Assembly (NCBI GenBank): GCA_023375785.1
Contig: SZWC01000807.1
Location: 61,663-125,662, forward strand
Length of the DNA: 64,000 nucleotides
Source of the DNA: Penium margaritaceum
Lineage: Eukaryota > Streptophyta > Zygnematophyceae > Desmidiales > Peniaceae
Direction: 5' to 3'
Positions 56,278 to 64,000 of this stretch are shown here, piece after piece (position 1 is the first letter of the stretch; each line of letters starts with the position of its first letter). The position numbers and the translations under genes were made by a program. The notes below the pieces were generated by a model. It was not told where the DNA came from and ran no database searches. It saw only the letters and a list, made by a program, of their open reading frames with translations.

Positions 56278-57278
56278 CGACAACTCTGGAACAACTCTGG
56301 CATAACTCTGACACAACTCTGACACTACTCTAGCACAACTCTGGCACACTCTGGTACAACTCTGGCACAACTCTGGCTCGAATCTGGCTTAACTATGGCA
56401 CCACACTGGCACAAATCTGGCAAAACTCTGCCACAACCCTGGAAGAACTCTGGCACAACTCTGGCACAACTCTGGTACAACTCTGGCAGAACTCTGGTAC
56501 AACTCTGGCACAACTCCGGCACAACTCTGGCACAACTGTGGCACAACTTTGGCACAACTCTGGCACAATTCTGGCACAACACTGGCACAACTCTGGCCCA
56601 ACTCTGGCACAACTCTGGCACAATTCTGGCACAACACGCACAACTCTGGTATAACTCTGGCACAACTCTATAACAACTCTGGCACAACTCTAGAACAACT
56701 CTGGCACAACTTTGCCACAACTCTGGTACAACTCTGGCTGGAGTATGGCACAAATTTGGCAAAACTCGGGCAAAACTCTAGCAAAACTCTAGCACAGCTC
56801 TGGCACAAACCTGGCACAACTCTAGCACAACTCTGGCACAGTTCTGGCACAGCTCTGGCACATTTCTGGCAGAATCTGGCACAACTCTAGAAGAACATTG
56901 GCACATCTCTGGCACAACTCTTGCAGAACTATGGAATACTCTGGCACAGCTCTGGCACAACTCTGGCACAAATCTGGCACAACTTTGACACAACTCTGGC
57001 ACAACTCTGGCACAACTCTGGCAAAGCTCTGGCACAACTCTGGAATAATGCTGCCAAAACTGTGGCGAAACTCTAGCACAACTCTGGCACAACTCTGGCA
57101 CAATTCTGGTACAACTTTGGTACAACTCTGGCACAACTCTGGCACGACTCTGGCACAATTCTGGCAAAACTCTGGCACAACTCTGGCACAAGACTGGCGC
57201 AACCCTGGAACAACTCTGGCACAACTCTGGCACAACTCTGGCACAACTCTGGCACAACTCTGGCACAACTCTGGCACA
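56278..57278 (+). repeat. Satellite 4 (11-bp unit TCTGGCACAAC), block a
   Basis: Tandem 11-bp units written here on the plus strand. The reverse complement GTTGTGCCAGA resembles the GTTGTGCCCTA variant of satellite 2. Eleven is not a multiple of three and the unit contains no stop on either strand, so every frame reads the same 11-residue peptide (LAQLWHNSGTT plus, CARVVPELCQS minus). This explains the long open frames. Confidence 0.94.
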
Positions 57279-57470
57279 NNNNNNNNNNNNNNNNNNNNNN
57301 NNNNNNNNNNNNNNNNNNNNNNNNNNNNNNNNNNNNNNNNNNNNNNNNNNNNNNNNNNNNNNNNNNNNNNNNNNNNNNNNNNNNNNNNNNNNNNNNNNNN
57401 NNNNNNNNNNNNNNNNNNNNNNNNNNNNNNNNNNNNNNNNNNNNNNNNNNNNNNNNNNNNNNNNNNNNNN
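57279..57470. other. Assembly gap (192 N) in satellite 4
   Basis: An N-run with satellite 4 units on both sides. Predicted frames crossing it are meaningless. Confidence 0.99.
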
Positions 57471-60302
57471 CTGGCACAACTCTGGCACAACTCTGGCACA
57501 AATCTGGCACAACTCTGGCACAACTCTGGCACAACTCTGTTACAACTCTGGCACAACTCTGGCAAAACTCTGGCACAACTCTGGCACAACTCTGGTACAA
57601 CTATAGTACAACTCTGGCACAACTCTGGAACAACTCCGGCACAACTCTGGCATAACTCAGGAAAAACTCTGGCACAAACCTGGCACATCTCTGGCACGAA
57701 CCTGGCACAGCTCTGGCACAACTCTGGGACAACTTTGGCACAACTATGGTATAACTCTGGCACAACAGGCACAACTCTGGCCCAACTCTGGCACAACTCT
57801 GGCATAACTCGGGAAAAACTCTGGCACAACTCTGGCACAACTCTGGCACAACTCTGGCACAACTCTAGCACAACCCCTGCACAGCTATGGCACAACTCTG
57901 GGACAGCTTTGGCACAACTATGGCACAACTCTAGAACAACTATGAGACAACAGGCACAACTCTGGTACAACTCTGGCACAACTCTGGCACAAATCTGGCA
58001 CAACTCTGGCACAACTCTGGCACAACTCTGGCACAACTTTGGCACAACTCTGGCACGACTCTTGTACAACTCTTTCACATCTCTGGCAAAACACTGGCAC
58101 AGCTCTGGCACACTTCTGGCACAACTCTGCCACAACTCTGGTATAATTCTGGCATAACTCTGGCACAAATCTGGCATAACTCTAGCAAAACTCTAGCAAA
58201 ACTCTGGCACAACTCTGGCACAACTCTGGCACAGCTCTGGCAAAGCTCTCGCACAACTCTGGCACAATCTGTTACAACTCTAGAAGAACCCTGGCACAAC
58301 TCTGGCACAACTCTGGCATGACTATGGCACAACTCTGGCACAGCTCTGGGACAACCTTTAGCACAGCCCTGGCAAAACTCTGGCACTAGTCTGGCACAAA
58401 TCTGGCAGAACTCTGGCACAACTCTGGCATAACTCTGGCAAAACTCTTTCAAACCTCTACCACAACTCTGGGACAACTCTGGAACAACTCTGGCACAACT
58501 TTGGTACAACTCTGGCACAACTCTGGCACAACTCTGGCAAAACTCTGGCACAACTGTGGCACAACTCTGGCATAACTCTGGCACAACTGTGGTACAACTT
58601 TGGGACAACTCTGGCACGACTCTGGCACAATTCTGGCACAACTCTGGCACAACTCTGGCAGAACTCTGGCACAACCCTGGAACAACTCTGGCAAAACTCT
58701 GGCACAACTCTGGCACAACTCTAGCACAACTCTGGCACAACTCTGGCACAACTCTGTCACAACTCTGGCACAAATCTAGCACAACTCTGGTACGATTATG
58801 GCACAACTCTGGCACAACTCTGGAACAATTCTGGCACAAATTTGGTAAACGTCTGGCACAAATCTGGCACAACTGTGATACAAGTTTAGGACAACTTTTA
58901 CACAACTATGGCACAACTCTGGCACAACTCTGGCACAACAGGCACAACTCTGGTACAACTCTGGCACAACTCTGGCACAATTCTGGAACAACTCTGGGAG
59001 AACTCTGGAACAACTCTGGCACAACTCGGGCACAACTCTGGCACAATTATGGCACAACTCTGGCAGAACTCTGGCACAACTGTGGCACAACTCTTGCACT
59101 ACTCTGGTACAACTCTGGCACAACTCTGGCACAACTCTAGCACAACTCTGGCACAACTCTGGCACAACTCTGGGACAACTCTGGCACAACTCTGGCACAA
59201 CTCGGGCACAACTCTGGCACAACTCTGGCACAACTCGGGCACAACTCTGGCACAACTCTGGCACAACTCGGGCACAACTCTGGCACAACTCTGGCACAAC
59301 TCGGGCACAACTCTGGCACAACTCTGGCACAACTCGGGCACAACTCTGGCACAACTCTGGCACAACTCGGGCACAACTCTGGCACAACTCTGGCACAACT
59401 CGGGCACAACTCTGGCACAACTCTGGCACAACTCGGGCACAACTCTGGCACAACTCTGGCACAACTCGGGCACAACTCTGGCACAACTCTGGCACAACTC
59501 GGGCACAACTCTGGCACAACTCTGGCACAACTCGGGCACAACTCTGGCACAACTCTGGCACAACTCGGGCACAACTCTGGCACAACTCTGGCACAACTCG
59601 GGCACAACTCTGGCACAACTATGGCACAACTCTTGCTCAGCTATGGCACAAGTCTGGAAAAACTCTGGCACAACTGTGGCACAACTCTGGCACAACTCTG
59701 GCACAACTCTGGGAGAACTCTGGCACAACCCTGGAACAACTCTGGCAAAACTCTGGCACAACTCTGGCACAACTCTGGCACAACTCTTCCACAACTCTGG
59801 CACAAATCTAGCACAACTCTGGTACAATTATGGTACAACTCTGGCACAACTCTGGAACAATTCTGGCACAAACTTGGTTAAAGTCTGGCACAAATCTAGC
59901 ACAGCTGTGGCACAAGTTTAGGACAACGTTTACACAACTATGGCACAACTTTGGCACAACTCTGGCACAACAGGCACAACTCTGGTACAACTCTGGCACA
60001 ACTCTGGCACAATTCTGGAACAACTCTGGCACAACTCTGGCACAACTCTGGCACAGTTATGGCACAACTCTGGCACAACTCTGGCACAACTGTGGCACAA
60101 CTCTGGCACTACTCTGGTACAACTCTGGCACAACTCTGGCAGAACTCTAGCACATCTCTGGCACAACTCTGGCTCAGCTCTGGCTTAACTCTGGCACAAC
60201 TCTGGCACAACTCTGGCGCAACTCTGGCACAACTCTGGCAGAACTCGGGCACAACTCTGGCAAAACTCTGGCACAACTCTGGCACAACTCTAGCACAGCT
60301 CT
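57471..60302 (+). repeat. Satellite 4, block b
   Basis: Continuation of the 11-bp array with a higher proportion of variant units. A shortened ACAACAGGCACAAC step recurs near 57765, 57948, 58936 and 59966. The region around 58.56-59.14 kb is echoed about 1.03 kb later at 59.6-60.15 kb. Confidence 0.92.
59180..59612 (+). repeat. 33-bp higher-order repeat in satellite 4
   Basis: Every third 11-bp unit carries CGGGCAC instead of CTGGCAC. The variant recurs every 33 bp from 59203 to 59599, 13 times, with no visible drift. Confidence 0.93.
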
Positions 60303-63300
60303 GGCAGAACTCTGGCACAACTCTGGCACTACTCTGGTACAATTCTGGTACAACTCTGGCACAACTCTAGCACAATTCTGGAACAACTCTGGCACAACTC
60401 TGGCACAACTCTGGGACAACTCTGGCACAACTCTGGCAGAACTCTGGCACAACTCTGGCACTACTCTGGTACAATTCTGGTACAACTCTGGCACAACTCT
60501 AGCACAATTCTGGAACAACTCTGGCACAACTCTGGCACAACTCTGGGACAACTCTGGCACAACTCTGGCAGAACTCTGGCACAACTCTGGCACTACTCTG
60601 GTACAATTCTGGTACAACTCTGGCACAACTCTAGCACAATTCTGGAACAACTCTGGCACAACTCTGGCACAACTCTGGGACAACTCTGGCACAACTCTGG
60701 CAGAACTCTGGCACAACTCTGGCACTACTCTGGTACAATTCTGGTACAACTCTGGCACAACTCTAGCACAATTCTGGAACAACTCTGGCACAACTCTGGC
60801 ACAACTCTGGGACAACTCTGGCACAACTCTGGCAGAACTCTGGCACAACTCTGGCACTACTCTGGTACAATTCTGGTACAACTCTGGCACAACTCTAGCA
60901 CAATTCTGGAACAACTCTGGCACAACTCTGGCACAACTCTGGGACAACTCTGGCACAACTCTGGCAGAACTCTGGCACAACTCTGGCACTACTCTGGTAC
61001 AATTCTGGTACAACTCTGGCACAACTCTAGCACAATTCTGGAACAACTCTGGCACAACTCTGGCACAACTCTGGGACAACTCTGGCACAACTCTGGCAGA
61101 ACTCTGGCACAACTCTGGCACTACTCTGGTACAATTCTGGTACAACTCTGGCACAACTCTAGCACAATTCTGGAACAACTCTGGCACAACTCTGGCACAA
61201 CTCTGGGACAACTCTGGCACAACTCTGGCAGAACTCTGGCACAACTCTGGCACTACTCTGGTACAATTCTGGTACAACTCTGGCACAACTCTAGCACAAT
61301 TCTGGAACAACTCTGGCACAACTCTGGCACAACTCTGGGACAACTCTGGCACAACTCTGGCAGAACTCTGGCACAACTCTGGCACTACTCTGGTACAATT
61401 CTGGTACAACTCTGGCACAACTCTAGCACAATTCTGGAACAACTCTGGCACAACTCTGGCACAACTCTGGGACAACTCTGGCACAACTCTGGCAGAACTC
61501 TGGCACAACTCTGGCACTACTCTGGTACAATTCTGGTACAACTCTGGCACAACTCTAGCACAATTCTGGAACAACTCTGGCACAACTCTGGCACAACTCT
61601 GGGACAACTCTGGCACAACTCTGGCAGAACTCTGGCACAACTCTGGCACTACTCTGGTACAATTCTGGTACAACTCTGGCACAACTCTAGCACAATTCTG
61701 GAACAACTCTGGCACAACTCTGGCACAACTCTGGGACAACTCTGGCACAACTCTGGCAGAACTCTGGCACAACTCTGGCACTACTCTGGTACAATTCTGG
61801 TACAACTCTGGCACAACTCTAGCACAATTCTGGAACAACTCTGGCACAACTCTGGCACAACTCTGGGACAACTCTGGCACAACTCTGGCAGAACTCTGGC
61901 ACAACTCTGGCACTACTCTGGTACAATTCTGGTACAACTCTGGCACAACTCTAGCACAATTCTGGAACAACTCTGGCACAACTCTGGCACAACTCTGGGA
62001 CAACTCTGGCACAACTCTGGCAGAACTCTGGCACAACTCTGGCACTACTCTGGTACAATTCTGGTACAACTCTGGCACAACTCTAGCACAATTCTGGAAC
62101 AACTCTGGCACAACTCTGGCACAACTCTGGGACAACTCTGGCACAACTCTGGCAGAACTCTGGCACAACTCTGGCACTACTCTGGTACAATTCTGGTACA
62201 ACTCTGGCACAACTCTAGCACAATTCTGGAACAACTCTGGCACAACTCTGGCACAACTCTGGGACAACTCTGGCACAACTCTGGCAGAACTCTGGCACAA
62301 CTCTGGCACTACTCTGGTACAATTCTGGTACAACTCTGGCACAACTCTAGCACAATTCTGGAACAACTCTGGCACAACTCTGGCACAACTCTGGGACAAC
62401 TCTGGCACAACTCTGGCAGAACTCTGGCACAACTCTGGCACTACTCTGGTACAATTCTGGTACAACTCTGGCACAACTCTAGCACAATTCTGGAACAACT
62501 CTGGCACAACTCTGGCACAACTCTGGGACAACTCTGGCACAACTCTGGCAGAACTCTGGCACAACTCTGGCACTACTCTGGTACAATTCTGGTACAACTC
62601 TGGCACAACTCTAGCACAATTCTGGAACAACTCTGGCACAACTCTGGCACAACTCTGGGACAACTCTGGCACAACTCTGGCAGAACTCTGGCACAACTCT
62701 GGCACTACTCTGGTACAATTCTGGTACAACTCTGGCACAACTCTAGCACAATTCTGGAACAACTCTGGCACAACTCTGGCACAACTCTGGGACAACTCTG
62801 GCACAACTCTGGCAGAACTCTGGCACAACTCTGGCACTACTCTGGTACAATTCTGGTACAACTCTGGCACAACTCTAGCACAATTCTGGAACAACTCTGG
62901 CACAACTCTGGCACAACTCTGGGACAACTCTGGCACAACTCTGGCAGAACTCTGGCACAACTCTGGCACTACTCTGGTACAATTCTGGTACAACTCTGGC
63001 ACAACTCTAGCACAATTCTGGAACAACTCTGGCACAACTCTGGCACAACTCTGGGACAACTCTGGCACAACTCTGGCAGAACTCTGGCACAACTCTGGCA
63101 CTACTCTGGTACAATTCTGGTACAACTCTGGCACAACTCTAGCACAATTCTGGAACAACTCTGGCACAACTCTGGCACAACTCTGGGACAACTCTGGCAC
63201 AACTCTGGCAGAACTCTGGCACAACTCTGGCACTACTCTGGTACAATTCTGGTACAACTCTGGCACAACTCTAGCACAATTCTGGAACAACTCTGGCACA

Positions 63301-64000
63301 ACTCTGGCACAACTCTGGGACAACTCTGGCACAACTCTGGCAGAACTCTGGCACAACTCTGGCACTACTCTGGTACAATTCTGGTACAACTCTGGCACAA
63401 CTCTAGCACAATTCTGGAACAACTCTGGCACAACTCTGGCACAACTCTGGGACAACTCTGGCACAACTCTGGCAGAACTCTGGCACAACTCTGGCACTAC
63501 TCTGGTACAATTCTGGTACAACTCTGGCACAACTCTAGCACAATTCTGGAACAACTCTGGCACAACTCTGGCACAACTCTGGGACAACTCTGGCACAACT
63601 CTGGCAGAACTCTGGCACAACTCTGGCACTACTCTGGTACAATTCTGGTACAACTCTGGCACAACTCTAGCACAATTCTGGAACAACTCTGGCACAACTC
63701 TGGCACAACTCTGGGACAACTCTGGCACAACTCTGGCAGAACTCTGGCACAACTCTGGCACTACTCTGGTACAATTCTGGTACAACTCTGGCACAACTCT
63801 AGCACAATTCTGGAACAACTCTGGCACAACTCTGGCACAACTCTGGGACAACTCTGGCACAACTCTGGCAGAACTCTGGCACAACTCTGGCACTACTCTG
63901 GTACAATTCTGGTACAACTCTGGCACAACTCTAGCACAATTCTGGAACAACTCTGGCACAACTCTGGCACAACTCTGGGACAACTCTGGCACAACTCTGG
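60303..64000 (+). repeat. 132-bp higher-order repeat in satellite 4, runs off window
   Basis: Twelve 11-bp units form a 132-bp block (for example CTGGGACAAC at 60411 and again at 60543). About 28 copies follow one another, and blocks compared 660 bp apart read identically. On the minus strand this gives a 44-residue peptide period and a stop-free frame of over 1200 codons, which I take as a repeat artefact. The array continues beyond the window. Confidence 0.95.

Noticed and set aside
39098-56370. Many 60-130 codon frames in the 191-bp satellite (for example HGSHTVPLLIEGLC, YAYFGWSLCMVATPC)
   Set aside because: The same short peptide recurs once per unit in whatever frame is open, and breaks freely between units. 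This is satellite by-product.
60174-63992. Minus-strand open frame of 1272 codons, and similar long frames throughout 56.3-64 kb on both strands
   Set aside because: They are by-products of a stop-free 11-bp tandem repeat read in any frame. There is no domain, no consistent start and no codon bias, and some cross N-runs.
59180-64000. CRISPR-like regular repeats
   Set aside because: There are no unique spacers: repeats are contiguous 11-bp units in a eukaryotic satellite, and no cas genes are present.

Overview
The window is repeat-dominated nuclear DNA from a eukaryote, most likely of the green-plant lineage. The signs are three Ty1/copia LTR retrotransposons, two of which carry the initiator-tRNA-Met primer site TGGTATCAGAGC common in plant copia elements, plus tens of kilobases of tandem satellite. 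A charophyte alga or other non-model streptophyte would fit, but nothing identifies the species. I found no convincing host protein gene, rRNA gene or functional tRNA gene. This is what a centromere-proximal, knob-like or other heterochromatic block looks like.

Layout. 1-110: end of a 30-bp tandem repeat. 111-2040: no recognisable gene. 2041-10245: copia element 1 on the minus strand, broken, with 641-bp LTRs about 6% diverged. 10562-11663: an older copia relic, also on the minus strand. 11664-13817: no recognisable gene. 13818-16668: satellite 1, a 10-bp unit GTTGTACGGA. 16669-39135: satellite 2, an 11-bp unit GTTGCGCCCTA, split by two nested copia insertions. Element 2 (17626-24280, plus strand) looks whole or nearly so, has 578-bp LTRs about 4% diverged, and has a perfect 5-bp target duplication. 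Element 3 (28470-34172, plus strand) is broken and has 700-bp LTRs about 5.6% diverged. 39136-56277: satellite 3, a 191-bp unit that changes orientation near 52.03 kb and holds a 4.92-kb higher-order duplication. 56278-64000: satellite 4, an 11-bp unit TCTGGCACAAC, with homogenised 33-bp and 132-bp higher-order repeats running off the window end.

The most notable signals are these. The LTRs of element 3 contain a tRNA-like RNA polymerase III promoter, with A and B boxes at exactly tRNA spacing. The LTRs of element 2 carry five hairpins packed into 150 bp. Satellites 1, 2 and 4 appear to be relatives sharing a GTTGyrC core, with satellite 4 on the opposite strand. The 191-bp satellite forms a giant inverted arrangement.

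The assembly has three real gaps (30278-30349, 46212-46734, 57279-57470). It also has three single-N joins, at 5342, 22131 and 31978, each flanked by a near-identical direct duplication of 254-305 bp; these look like unmerged contig overlaps. LTR differences were counted by eye and are approximate.
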